Assembly (NCBI GenBank): GCA_018432615.1
Contig: JAHDSQ010000007.1
Location: 1 to 64,000, forward strand
Origin: Clostridia bacterium
GTDB lineage: Bacteria; Bacillota; Peptococcia; DRI-13; SM3-B62
Length of the DNA: 64,000 nt
Direction: 5' to 3'
Part shown: positions 54,196-63,290 of the stretch, one piece after another
Layout of the letters: the number at the start of each line of letters is the position of its first letter
How positions within the stretch are numbered: the stretch's first letter is position 1
Position numbers and translations under genes: made by a program
The notes under the pieces: model-generated
Told to the model about the DNA's origin: nothing
What the model saw: only the letters and a program-made list of their open reading frames with translations
The model's database searches: none

Positions 54196-56532
54196 GTGAT
54201 TAGGATAAATCCTCTACCAATACCACAGGAAGAAAAGAAAGAACAGCCTATCCTACAAGCCCTGTTGTTTTGGGGTTTGGGGGTTTTATTGATAGTGGCT
54301 CCGCTTTTGCGGGGACTCTACTATTACCTGGAGTTCACCCAGGCGCAGATGTACCTGGGGGCCATATTTATTTTTTACGGTTGCCGGTGTTTCTTGCGGC
54401 GGGAGAAGCAACTTAGTATAGGTTGGTTGGAAATCTTACTCTTTATCTATATAGTCTTTAACATTCTCAGTCTCTTGACGGCCGTGCACATCAAGGATGC
54501 TGTTTTCGGCACTTTCAAGGCTTTGAACTATGTGATTATCTTTTTCCTTGTCCGGGATCTGACCCGGGAATTATCCTGGCGCAACCGGTTGGTGGTGCTT
54601 CTGTTCATCAGTAGCGTGGTTGCTTCGGTAGCGGCATTTTTAGTAGAATTGGAACTGATATCTTTAGCTACACTTACTGTTGATGCCAATTGGGCTTTCT
54701 CTACACTGGAATATGTGAACGCTTACGCCGCTTTTGCCGCCGTGGGAGTACTACTCGGCCTGGGGTTGGCCGGATATTTCCGTTCCATATTGGCCAAAGC
54801 CCTGCTCGGAATGGGTATTTACCTTAATACCTTCGGCGTTATCATCAGTATGTCACGCGGTACCTGGATTTTGCTCGGTTTGCTCCTTGTGACTTATCTT
54901 TTACTTAAGGGGAGCAAGGGTTTTTGGAAGTCCTTCTATTTTTCTGCACTCATAATATTTACTGTCGTTTTCACCAGTAAGGAATATTTGGAGGCACTCT
55001 CAGCCGGCGAATTGCAAACAGCGCAAAATTGGCTGCTAATTGGTCTTGTTTTGACCGGATTGGGGACAGCTTTTGTCTTTTGGGTGCCCCGGCTTCTTAC
55101 ACAGATCCGTCTCAAGCGACACTATAGCCTTGTGCTACCCTGGGTTTTTGCCTTGGGAGTCGCAATCGTAGGCCTAGCCTACTTCAGCTATGTGGCTGAT
55201 GTTTATCCCACCGGAGGCGGCCGCATCGTATCCGGCAACGTAATCACAACCCTTGAAAGCATAGGCGGGCAAGACAACAGCTATCAAGCCCGCTTAGAGA
55301 TGAGCAAGCTTGCCGGGCAGATGGTTATGGACAGGCCTTTGACCGGTGCAGGCGGCGGAGGTTGGAACGCCCTTTATCATCAATACCAGGATAAATTTTA
55401 CTGGTCCAGCGAGGTGCATAACCATTACCTCCAAATAGGGATAGAAAACGGCATACTGGGCATGTTAGCCTATCTGGCCTTCTGGCTGGGCTTAATAGCC
55501 ATCACCGCACGGTACTTCTACAAACGCCGGGGACAGACCTCCTGGCCCTTGGGCTTAAGCGTAGGCTTGGCGTCGTTGCTGTTGCTTTTGCACAGTGCAA
55601 TGGATTTTGAACTCTCACTGCCGGCTGTTGCCTTAACCCTCTGGGTTCTTGGTGCCATGCTGAGCAACCAGGTGATAAAAAAAAGGAAAGTCATCAAAAA
55701 CATCAAAATACCAACATTATCCGTCATAATCCTTCTTGCCCTCTGTGGTTTGACCTCCTTGGGGTTGGGGTATCGTGAACATCAAGCTCAAGCTCTTGTA
55801 CAAGAGGGTGCTCGAGAGCTAGTTGCCGGGAACTACCCACAAGCCTTGGAACATTATGAAAAGGCCTTTGCCTTATCCCCTTACACGGGAGAAACGGCGG
55901 CGAACCTTGCACAATTGCACGGCTATACATATTACAAAACGAAGAACGAAGAAAACAAAACAAAAGCTGTCGAATACGCTCAAAGTTCCGTCAAATTGAC
56001 TCCAAGCTATATCCCCGGCAGCCAAAAGGTTGCTCAAACCTATTGGTTCATTGGAGATAAGGAAGGACGACTCCTGGAACAGGAGCGGCTTACGAAAGTT
56101 GCTCCTAAAATGGTTGAGGCCTGGTCGGCGCTGTCCCAGAGTTACCTGGATAATGGTCTTGCCTTCCTCAGACAACAAGATGTCACCAAAGCCAGGGAGA
56201 AACTGGAGAAGGTTCTCAATGCCATGGACACCGTGCAGGAAAACTATGTTATAGCAAAAGAATACTACATAATGAGGCCTACACCGCAGCTCTACTTGTC
56301 GGCCGGACAGGCTGCTTTGCTACTCGGTCACAAAGAAACAGCGCAAGAATACCTTGAACAAGCCTTCAGGTATAAAGAGACGAAAGAGACAGCCGGCCTT
56401 TGGCTGAGCGTGGCTTTTGAAAACAGTGATGAGAAGAAAAGCGCTAACTACTTTAAACAGTATGTTAATGAAAATGCGGCGAATCTGGTTGCATACGAAA
56501 AAATAAAAGAATGGTATCTTACCCTTAACTAA
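54196..56532 (+). CDS. O-antigen ligase/Wzy-family membrane protein with C-terminal TPR region
   Basis: The first 510 residues hold about 12 helices. The Wzy_C-type loop lies near 355-410 (ARLEMSKLAGQMVMDRPLTGAGGGGW, then VHNHYLQIGIENGILG), with the conserved histidine expected in ligases and polymerases. The C-terminal 270 residues are TPR-like helical repeats (ELVAGNYPQALEHYEKAFAL). It likely polymerises or transfers polysaccharide outside the membrane, with the TPR part for partner binding. GTG 54196 follows ACGGG, a weak site. First gene of the exopolysaccharide group. Confidence 0.85.
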   Translation: MIRINPLPIPQEEKKEQPILQALLFWGLGVLLIVAPLLRGLYYYLEFTQAQMYLGAIFIFYGCRCFLRREKQLSIGWLEILLFIYIVFNILSLLTAVHIKDAVFGTFKALNYVIIFFLVRDLTRELSWRNRLVVLLFISSVVASVAAFLVELELISLATLTVDANWAFSTLEYVNAYAAFAAVGVLLGLGLAGYFRSILAKALLGMGIYLNTFGVIISMSRGTWILLGLLLVTYLLLKGSKGFWKSFYFSALIIFTVVFTSKEYLEALSAGELQTAQNWLLIGLVLTGLGTAFVFWVPRLLTQIRLKRHYSLVLPWVFALGVAIVGLAYFSYVADVYPTGGGRIVSGNVITTLESIGGQDNSYQARLEMSKLAGQMVMDRPLTGAGGGGWNALYHQYQDKFYWSSEVHNHYLQIGIENGILGMLAYLAFWLGLIAITARYFYKRRGQTSWPLGLSVGLASLLLLLHSAMDFELSLPAVALTLWVLGAMLSNQVIKKRKVIKNIKIPTLSVIILLALCGLTSLGLGYREHQAQALVQEGARELVAGNYPQALEHYEKAFALSPYTGETAANLAQLHGYTYYKTKNEENKTKAVEYAQSSVKLTPSYIPGSQKVAQTYWFIGDKEGRLLEQERLTKVAPKMVEAWSALSQSYLDNGLAFLRQQDVTKAREKLEKVLNAMDTVQENYVIAKEYYIMRPTPQLYLSAGQAALLLGHKETAQEYLEQAFRYKETKETAGLWLSVAFENSDEKKSANYFKQYVNENAANLVAYEKIKEWYLTLN

Positions 56533-56546
56533 CGAGGAGGTTGTCC

Positions 56547-58547
56547 ATGGAACGGGAATTGGAAACACGACAGGAGACAGTGGAGCTTGACCTGCAGGAT
56601 ATTTTGGGAGTACTTAACAAGTGGAAGGTAATGATAGTAATCATCACCTTGGTTGCAATTTTAGTGGCAGGGATTCTATCCTTCTTTATACTTCCACCGA
56701 TTTACGAGGCCCAGACAACGCTCCTAGTGGTGCAGGGTGAAGATAAAAAAGCCGCCAGCGTAAGTACTGATGATCTGGAATCATTGATTAGCGATATTTC
56801 GCAGCTGCCAGCCATGACTATCAAGACCTATGTGGAACAGGTGAAAAACCCGGTCCTCTTGGGAGAAGTGGTCAAAAAGCTGGAATTAGAGACTCTGAAC
56901 TATACATATTCGACCCTGGAAAAAATGGTCGAAGCTACATCTATCCAGGACACCAACCTGATCAAGGTGACAGTGCAGAACACCGATCCCAGATTGGCCC
57001 TGTCCATTGGTGAAACCTTGACGGAAGAGTTTTTGGACAGTATCTCAAAGAACAACCAGATGCAGATGAGCAAGTCGGTTCAACTCTTAGAGGAGCAAGC
57101 GGCTCTTGTCAGCGCTCAGCTTGAAGAACAAAGAGCCCTCTTGCGGGAATTTGAGTCCCGCCCCAACAGCGTCGCCTACATGCAGCAGCAGCAGGAAGGG
57201 TACATGCAGGAACTTACCACTTACCGCAGCAGCTACAATGAGACTAATATCGCCTGTCGGCAGTTGGAAACCGGGATCCGCGAGCTGGAATCCCAGCTTG
57301 CAGCCACATCCAAGAACCTGGAGGATGGGCAGCCCAATCCCCTCTACCAGAGCTTGACAGAGAAATTATCTGCTAAGAAGCTGGAATTGGCCGAAAGAAG
57401 GACCCAGCTTGCCACCACCTCCGAGTATATTCTCAATCTAGAGAAGAAGCTGGATTCTTTGCAAATCCAACTCACCGATAAAAGAGCGGAAGCCGACCTT
57501 TTGTATGATAAGGTAGAAGAATTAGAAAAGACTAATCAACTCCTGACAGAAAAGATAACCCAGACCCAAATCAGTCAGTCGGTCAGCCTGGGAGATACCA
57601 GTCTTTTGATTATTTCCCCGGCCACAGTCTCTAGCAGTCCTGTGAAGCCAAACAAGAAGCTGAATATTGCTATTGCAGCGGTGCTTGGCTTGATGCTGGC
57701 AGTTGCCTTGTCCTTCGTTTTGGAGATGCTGGATAACAGGATTAATACGAGGAAGGATGTTGAAAAATATCTGCAGTTGTCGGTGCTGGGGGAAATCCCG
57801 ATTTTTTCTGAATCCAACGGACACCTTTCCAGACAAAATAAAAATGGGAAGAAAAAAGGCAAGAAAAAGTTGCTGCGCGTACCGCTGATTACCTACGAGA
57901 ATTCCAAATCTCCGGAAGCCGAGGCTATCAAGGTTTTGCGGACAAACCTGCAGTTTGTGGGTGTAGACAAACCCATGAAAACGATTCTCTTTACCAGCAC
58001 CGGACCGGATGAAGGAAAATCCCTCGTCCTGGCCAATTTAGCCGTCGCCCTCGGGCAGACGGAAAAAAGGGTCCTGGTGATTGATTGCGATTTGCGTTTG
58101 CCTGTACAGCACAAGATTTTCAATACATCGAACATGACCGGTGTTACAAACACCTTTGCGGAAGAAGGATCGTACGGACAGTACATTCAGAAGACCCAAA
58201 CCGAAGGAGTCGACCTCCTGGCAGCCGGGCCTATCCCGCCTAATCCTTCTGAACTTTTAGGATCGGAACGCTTTACCAAGCTTTTAGGTGAATTGAAGGA
58301 AGAATACGACTATATCCTGGTCGATGCGCCTCCAGTGCTGGCAGTGACCGATGCCAGCTTGCTATCTACCAAAGCCGACGGAGTTATCACCGTTGTCCTA
58401 TCCGGACAAACCCAAATCAACCGGGCTAAAGAGGCCAAAGAACAGCTTGTCAGAAGCAAAGCCCATCTTGTAGGGGTAATCCTCAACGGAGTAGAACGCA
58501 GCAAAGGAGAAAATTACTACTATTACTACTATCGGGGTGACGAATAA
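56547..58547 (+). CDS. Wzz-BY-kinase fusion (polysaccharide co-polymerase and tyrosine kinase)
   Basis: A 666-residue protein: Wzz domain with membrane helices near 30-52 and 373-393 and a long coiled coil between (LRTYKS-like EEQAALVSAQLEEQRALLRE), then a cytoplasmic BY-kinase. Kinase motifs are Walker A STGPDEGKS, Walker A' VLVIDCDLRLP and Walker B ILVDAPP. The tail has six consecutive tyrosines (ENYYYYYYRGDE) for autophosphorylation. Many Firmicutes split this into CpsC and CpsD, so the fused form resembles Wzc. ATG 56547 follows GAGGAGG by 7 bases. Confidence 0.92.
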   Translation: MERELETRQETVELDLQDILGVLNKWKVMIVIITLVAILVAGILSFFILPPIYEAQTTLLVVQGEDKKAASVSTDDLESLISDISQLPAMTIKTYVEQVKNPVLLGEVVKKLELETLNYTYSTLEKMVEATSIQDTNLIKVTVQNTDPRLALSIGETLTEEFLDSISKNNQMQMSKSVQLLEEQAALVSAQLEEQRALLREFESRPNSVAYMQQQQEGYMQELTTYRSSYNETNIACRQLETGIRELESQLAATSKNLEDGQPNPLYQSLTEKLSAKKLELAERRTQLATTSEYILNLEKKLDSLQIQLTDKRAEADLLYDKVEELEKTNQLLTEKITQTQISQSVSLGDTSLLIISPATVSSSPVKPNKKLNIAIAAVLGLMLAVALSFVLEMLDNRINTRKDVEKYLQLSVLGEIPIFSESNGHLSRQNKNGKKKGKKKLLRVPLITYENSKSPEAEAIKVLRTNLQFVGVDKPMKTILFTSTGPDEGKSLVLANLAVALGQTEKRVLVIDCDLRLPVQHKIFNTSNMTGVTNTFAEEGSYGQYIQKTQTEGVDLLAAGPIPPNPSELLGSERFTKLLGELKEEYDYILVDAPPVLAVTDASLLSTKADGVITVVLSGQTQINRAKEAKEQLVRSKAHLVGVILNGVERSKGENYYYYYYRGDE

Positions 58548-59181
58548 ATTGTCAAACGTGGATTATCACAGTCACATCTTGCCGCAATTGGACGATGGCT
58601 CAGAAAGCTTGGAAGAATCCCTACAGATGGCCAAAGCGGCAGTCGAGGTTGGATTTGAGACCGTAATTGCAACCCCTCATTACGAGACCTATTACTACAA
58701 AAACGATCGGGAAATCGTCCTGCAGGCAGTCGCTGTCTTTCAAAAGGCGGTAGGCGAAGCGGGTATCCCTCTTACTATTGAACCCGGCTCGGAGGTCATG
58801 CTTGGTCCTGAGATTCCTGATTTGTTGGCCGAGAATAAGTTAATGACTATGCAGGACAAGAAGACACACTTGCTTGTGGAGTTGCCCGTTAGTACCTGTC
58901 CCCTTTGGGTAGACGATGTGATCTATAGATTACAGCTTCAAGGGATAACACTAATCCTGGCTCATCCCGAGCGCTATTTATGGCTCGGAAGAGATTTGGA
59001 ATGGCTGATAGCCAAAAGAGAAAATGGCATGCAGCTGCAAGGAAATATCGGTAGTCTTAAAGGAAAGTACGGACATGGTGTCCAGACCCGGATAGAGCAG
59101 TTATATAGACATGGATTGATTGACCTGTGGGGGAGTGATGCTCACTCCGTGAGGGGTTATCAAATTATTACTGCCCCCTAA
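58537..59181 (+). CDS. CpsB/YwqE-type PHP tyrosine phosphatase, short at the C-terminus
   Basis: A PHP-fold phosphatase that would dephosphorylate the kinase tail. Metal-binding motifs: DYHSHILPQLDDGS near the start, ATPHYET, ILAHPERY, and GSDAHS near the end. Family members run to about 250 residues; this one stops at 214, eight residues after the last metal motif, so the final helices are missing. GTG 58537 overlaps the kinase gene; TTG 58549 behind GGGGTG is an alternative. It may be inactive or unstable. Confidence 0.85.
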   Translation: MTNKLSNVDYHSHILPQLDDGSESLEESLQMAKAAVEVGFETVIATPHYETYYYKNDREIVLQAVAVFQKAVGEAGIPLTIEPGSEVMLGPEIPDLLAENKLMTMQDKKTHLLVELPVSTCPLWVDDVIYRLQLQGITLILAHPERYLWLGRDLEWLIAKRENGMQLQGNIGSLKGKYGHGVQTRIEQLYRHGLIDLWGSDAHSVRGYQIITAP

Positions 59182-59218
59182 AGTTTACTGGCGTACCTAT
59201 TGAAAGAAGGTGAAGAAA

Positions 59219-61057
59219 ATGAAAATAAATAAGCGATTTGTAGCTAAAGCCCTTATCGATCTCCTCCTAGTTAATCTAGCAATTATCTTATCCCTTCTTT
59301 TGCGTTTTGACGGACAAGTCCCAGAACTTTATGTCCTGGCCTATCAAAGATTAGTGCTGATTTTTATGGTAGTACACCTGACTTCAAATTATTACTTTGG
59401 TCTGCACAAAAGGCTCTGGCAATATTCCAGCATTCATGAAATGAAATCAATCATCTATGCTGTCAGCAGCGCCGTTGCTATAAACGTCGTGTTAGCCTTT
59501 TTCTTTGAATTAAGGCTGCCCCGGTCCACCTATATCCTGACCTGGATTCTTTCCGTCGGTCTGATTGGTGGTTCCCGTCTCTTCTTGCGTATGGTGCGCA
59601 GCGGGCAATTTTTCCCAAAAAGAAGTGACGGTCCTGCGACTCTGATTATTGGGGCGGGACAAGCAGGGGTCATCATGGTCAAGGAGCTTGAACATAATTC
59701 GGAAAGCGATTTGAATGTTATTGGCTTTGTCGACGACGATCCGAACAAGCAAAACAGTCAGTTATTAGGGCTACCCATCCTTGGTACGTGCGAGGATATT
59801 CCGGTGCTGGTGGATAAATACGGGATACAGGAAATCATTATTGCGATGCCCTCGGCTCCAGGTTCGGTGATTCGCGAGATTACGAGGGTATGTGCCGATT
59901 TACCGGTACGTATCAGGACGCTGCCCGGCCTTTACGATTTCGTTGAAGGCAGAACGGCAATAAAACAAATCCGCGAGGTCAAAGTGGAAGACCTTTTAAG
60001 GAGAGATCCGATATCGCTGGAATTGAAAGAAATTGCAGAGTACCTGACCGGGCGCTGTGTCCTCGTCACGGGAGCCGGAGGTTCCATCGGTTCGGAACTT
60101 TGCCGGCAAATATCCCGGTTTGCTCCTAAGGAACTTTTGCTGCTCGGACACGACGAAAACCCCATTTTTGAGATTAATAACAAGTTGCGGGCCAAGCATC
60201 CGGAGCTTAATTATGTACCGATAATTGCGGACATCAAAGACCGTAACAAACTTTTAGCCGTTTTTGAAAAATATCATCCGGACGTTGTTTTCCACGCTGC
60301 TGCACACAAACATGTGCCCCTGATGGAAACCCACGTTTCCGAGGCGATTAAAAATAACATATTCGGAGCTCTAAATTTAGCGGATGTTGCCCAAAAGACA
60401 AAGACCGGAATATTTGTCTTGATCTCCACCGACAAGGCCGTAAATCCCTCCTGTGTTATGGGTGCTACCAAAAGGGTAGCTGAAATGATTGTACAAGCAT
60501 ATTCTCGCTTTCAAGAGACACGTTTTGTTGCAGTCAGGTTTGGTAACGTTCTGGGAAGCCGCGGCAGCGTCCTGGAGGTCTTCAAGGAACAGCTTGAACG
60601 AGGTGGACCCCTTACCGTTACTCATCCTGAGATGACCAGGTATTTCATGACGATTCAGGAAGCGTCCAAGCTGGTAATTCAAGCCGGGGCTATAGCCAAC
60701 GGCGGTGAACTCTTCGTCCTCGATATGGGACAACAAATCAAGATAATGGATCTGGCCCAGGATTTCATCGTCTTTTCCGGTTACGACAAAAAGGACATTA
60801 CCATTGAAATCGTTGGTATCAGACCGGGCGAAAAGCTTCATGAAGAACTTGTCACGGAAGAGGAAGATGTTGTCACAACCAGACATCCTCGTATTAATGC
60901 CGTAAGACCAATTGATTTTGATAAGGAGGAATTTGGCGATTGGTTGCAGAAATTAGCACATTATACCTTTGAATCCTACAATCCGAAAAATTTAGCCGAA
61001 CTGCTTGATAAAGGGATAGATATCGGCAAAAATTCTCAAGCCGTAAGGGTAAGTTAG
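59219..61057 (+). CDS. Membrane nucleotide-sugar 4,6-dehydratase (CapD/PglF/WbpM family)
   Basis: A 612-residue protein: four membrane helices (about 10-120), a CoA-binding-like Rossmann domain (about 135-250: LIIGAGQAGVIMVKEL), and a catalytic SDR domain from about 275 (VLVTGAGGSIGSELCRQI). The active site reads STDKAV followed by VMGATK, i.e. the MxxxK form of UDP-GlcNAc 4,6-dehydratases rather than YxxxK. The product would feed the DegT aminotransferase at the end of the window, giving a UDP-4-amino-4,6-dideoxy sugar. ATG 59219 is preferred to GTG 59210. Its 3' end is duplicated at 62336. Confidence 0.92.
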   Translation: MKINKRFVAKALIDLLLVNLAIILSLLLRFDGQVPELYVLAYQRLVLIFMVVHLTSNYYFGLHKRLWQYSSIHEMKSIIYAVSSAVAINVVLAFFFELRLPRSTYILTWILSVGLIGGSRLFLRMVRSGQFFPKRSDGPATLIIGAGQAGVIMVKELEHNSESDLNVIGFVDDDPNKQNSQLLGLPILGTCEDIPVLVDKYGIQEIIIAMPSAPGSVIREITRVCADLPVRIRTLPGLYDFVEGRTAIKQIREVKVEDLLRRDPISLELKEIAEYLTGRCVLVTGAGGSIGSELCRQISRFAPKELLLLGHDENPIFEINNKLRAKHPELNYVPIIADIKDRNKLLAVFEKYHPDVVFHAAAHKHVPLMETHVSEAIKNNIFGALNLADVAQKTKTGIFVLISTDKAVNPSCVMGATKRVAEMIVQAYSRFQETRFVAVRFGNVLGSRGSVLEVFKEQLERGGPLTVTHPEMTRYFMTIQEASKLVIQAGAIANGGELFVLDMGQQIKIMDLAQDFIVFSGYDKKDITIEIVGIRPGEKLHEELVTEEEDVVTTRHPRINAVRPIDFDKEEFGDWLQKLAHYTFESYNPKNLAELLDKGIDIGKNSQAVRVS

Positions 61058-61078
61058 GAAGGAGAATATCAAGGGAGA

Positions 61079-61594
61079 ATGCTTGAATTTCTGAAAGCCT
61101 ATTGCCTGTTTTGCAGAACGGGAGCAGAGAGCCACGTTAAACAAGTGATAAAAGGGACTAACAAAGAAGCAAAAACCATCATTCCTGTCCGTGTTCTTCA
61201 GGAAAAGGTCAAAGGTGCCTGGATACCTCGGGAGAGAAAGCTTTTGCCTGGGTATATGTTTATCTATGCGGAGAGAGAATTGCCCTTTGAAGATATCAAA
61301 AGACAAACAGCCGTTTACAGGATCTTGGGTTATGAAAACGGTGACAGGCAGCTTTTAGGACAGGATTACGAATATGCCATGTGGCTCTATCGCCACAACG
61401 GAAGAATAGGGGCATCCGGCGTGATTATCGAGGGGGCCTCGGTTAAGGTAGTTGATGGCCCGCTGTTGGATGCCAAAGGCAAAATTGTTAGATTTGATCG
61501 CCATAAGCGTAGGGCTATGGTGAGTTTTGATTTTTACGGTAAAACCCGGCAGGTATCTCTCAGTGTCATGGATTTAACGCCTTGTGAAGCCTGA
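61079..61594 (+). CDS. loaP: LoaP-type NusG paralogue (processive antiterminator)
   Basis: A 171-residue protein with an N-terminal NGN fold (AYCLFCRTGAESHVKQVI, ERKLLPGYMFIYAE) and a C-terminal KOW domain (about 118-165: SVKVVDGPLLDAKGKIVRFD). The length and its place inside a polysaccharide locus fit LoaP/RfaH-like specialised NusG proteins, which let RNA polymerase read through terminators of long operons. LoaP is known to need an RNA hairpin in the leader of its target, and a conserved leader-like element follows directly. Confidence 0.9.
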   Translation: MLEFLKAYCLFCRTGAESHVKQVIKGTNKEAKTIIPVRVLQEKVKGAWIPRERKLLPGYMFIYAERELPFEDIKRQTAVYRILGYENGDRQLLGQDYEYAMWLYRHNGRIGASGVIIEGASVKVVDGPLLDAKGKIVRFDRHKRRAMVSFDFYGKTRQVSLSVMDLTPCEA

Positions 61595-61596
61595 TC

Positions 61597-61707
61597 ATCG
61601 ACTCGTGCGTGTCAAGTCTTGCAAAGCTAGATAGCAAAGTTATGGTAGTGTGGGCATATGTTCCCTCATGAAAGGGCGAAGCTGTGCGAAGGAAAATAAC
61701 ATGATAT
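61597..61707 (+). repeat. Conserved leader-like element after loaP, copy 1
   Basis: About 110 bases nearly identical to 63180-63290 except for an 8-9-base variable patch after the first 20 bases. It contains small hairpins: GCTA-GA-TAGC, and TTCCC with GGG around TCATGAAA. It could be the RNA signal recognised by LoaP or the 5' part of another structured RNA. Confidence 0.65.
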
Positions 61708-61881
61708 GGTAAATAATTAGATGTGTGCCGTGAATATTATGTCTAAAGATGAGACAACCTAAAACCCGGCAAAATCAACGGTTTCTACGACTTGCATTTT
61801 CGAGAATGAGCTATAATAAATATAGTACTTGAAATGCCGAAAAGTGCCGAAGAAGAACAAAGTGAAAGAAGGTGAGATGAA
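61708..61881. other. Non-coding stretch between leader copy 1 and a small ORF
   Basis: About 170 bases without a convincing gene or hairpin. A TATAAT at 61813 has no -35 at a normal distance. Nothing further can be assigned. Confidence 0.4.
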
Positions 61882-61977
61882 TTGACAAAAGAAGATTTAG
61901 ATAGAAGCATATATCTCTCTATAAAAGTATATGAGACAATTCTATCTCGCTTTTTCAATTGGTCACACACTGTGTGA
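61882..61977 (+). CDS. Hypothetical 31-residue ORF
   Basis: TTG 61882 follows GAAGGTGAG at a proper distance and opens a 31-codon frame (MTKEDLDRSIYLSIKVYE, ending in NWSHTV). The stop lies inside the perfect inverted repeat at 61956. It could be a real small protein, or the start of a gene broken by the rearrangement here. I recognise no family. Confidence 0.35.
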   Translation: MTKEDLDRSIYLSIKVYETILSRFFNWSHTV

Positions 61978-61984
61978 CCAATTG
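61956..61984. repeat. Perfect 13-bp inverted repeat with 3-base loop
   Basis: CAATTGGTCACAC (61956-61968), ACT, GTGTGACCAATTG (61972-61984). No T-run follows, so it is not a plain terminator. It sits at the joint between the small ORF and a nuclease-gene fragment and could be an operator, a recombination site or a transposon end remnant. Confidence 0.75.
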
Positions 61985-62019
61985 TCTTGGTTGCACTATA
62001 GGCTGTTGTCAGGAATTGA

Positions 62020-62306
62020 AGAAGAGAATATCAGTTGGTAAGCTGAGCCATCAGGATATTGGACAAATGGACTTTTATGTTAGGTATTTTGAGAAGGAAA
62101 TTAAATCAGATTCTGATAACCCGACAATAGGCATTATTTTGTCATCAGAAAGAAATGAAACGGTTGTGAAATACTCGGTTTTAGAAGAAAGTAAGCAGCT
62201 ATTCTGTGCGAAATATCTTCCGTATTTACCGACAGAGGAAGAATTAAAGAAGGAAATAAAGCGGGAAAGAAATTTACTAGAAATGGAAAAATCGTTGCAG
62301 GAGTGA
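62020..62306 (+). pseudogene. 3' fragment of a DUF1016/YhcG-type PDDEXK nuclease gene
   Basis: The last 95 residues read LKKRISVGKLSHQDIGQMDF, then NPTIGIILSSERNETVVKYS and KYLPYLPTEEELKKEI, the standard C-terminal end of DUF1016 (YhcG) nuclease-fold proteins that normally exceed 300 residues. The N-terminal domain and catalytic PD..ExK region start are absent. The frame can be extended upstream only to TTG 61959 inside the inverted repeat. Confidence 0.8.
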
Positions 62307-62335
62307 AAATGTAAACACAATAATTTGATTTAAAT

Positions 62336-62781
62336 GTTACCGTTACTCATCCTGAGATGACCAGGTATTTCATGACGATTCAGGAAGCGGCCAAAATGGT
62401 AATTCAAGTCGGGGTTATAGCCAACGGCGGTGATTTCTTCGTCCTTGATATGGGCCAACAAATCAAGATAATGGATCTGGCCCGGGATTTCATCGTCTTT
62501 TCCGGATACGATAAGAAGGACATTGCCATTGAAATAGTTGGCATCAGACCGGTAGAAAAGCTTCATGAGGAGCTTGTCGTAAAAGAGGAAGGTGTTGCTA
62601 CTACCAGACATTCCCGTATTAATGCCGTAAGGCCAATTGGTTTTGATAAGGAGGAATTTGGCGACTGGTTGCAGAAATTAGCACATTATACCTTTGAATC
62701 CTACAATCCGAAAATTTAGCCGATCTGCTCGATAAAGGTGTAAATATCGGCAAAAATTCTCAAGCCGTAAGGGTAAGTTAA
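62336..62781 (+). pseudogene. Duplicated 3' end of the 4,6-dehydratase gene
   Basis: Matches 60612-61057 closely, starting at TTACCGTTACTCATCC. It is cut at the 5' side and shifted near the end: one A is lost in CCGAAAATTTAG, giving an early stop at 62719. Several replacements (such as GEK to VEK in the GIRPGEKLHEE motif) show it is not maintained. Confidence 0.9.
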
Positions 62782-62802
62782 GAAGGATAATATCAAGGGA
62801 GA

Positions 62803-63176
62803 ATGCTTGAATTTCTGAGAGCCTATTGCATAGTTATATGTTTATCTATGCGGAGAGAGAATTGTCCCTTGAAGACATTAAAAGACAAACAGCCGTTATA
62901 CAGGATCTTGGGTTATGAAAACGGCGACAGGCAGCTTTCAGGGCAGGACTACGAATATGCCATGTGGCTCTATCGCCACAATGGAAGAATAGGGACCCCG
63001 GTGTTATTATCGAGGGAGCCTCGGTTAAGGTAGTTGATGGCCCGCTCTTGGATGCCAAATGCAAAATTGTTAGATTCGATCGCCATAAGCGCAGGGCTAT
63101 GGTGAGTTTTGATTTTTACGGTAAAACCCGGCAGGTGTCCCTTAGGGTGATGAATTTAACGCCTTGTGAAGCTTGA
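62803..63176 (+). pseudogene. Decayed loaP copy
   Basis: Matches 61079-61594 but lacks about 140 bases in the NGN domain (joined at CTATTGC/TATGTTTATC) and has a further frame change near 62998, splitting the remainder into two frames. The KOW-coding part is nearly intact. No full-length product is possible. Confidence 0.9.
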
Positions 63177-63179
63177 TCA

Positions 63180-63290
63180 TCGACTCGTGCGTGTCAAGGA
63201 TACAATGCTAGATAGCAAAGTTATGGTAGTGTGGGCTTATGTTCCCCCATGAAAGGGCGAAGCTATGCGAAGAAAAATGACAGGATATGA
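63180..63290 (+). repeat. Conserved leader-like element, copy 2
   Basis: Second copy of 61597-61707 with about 90 percent identity by eye. The hairpin-forming parts are conserved while the patch after GTGTCAAG differs. It is the copy nearer to the intact downstream aminotransferase gene. Confidence 0.65.
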
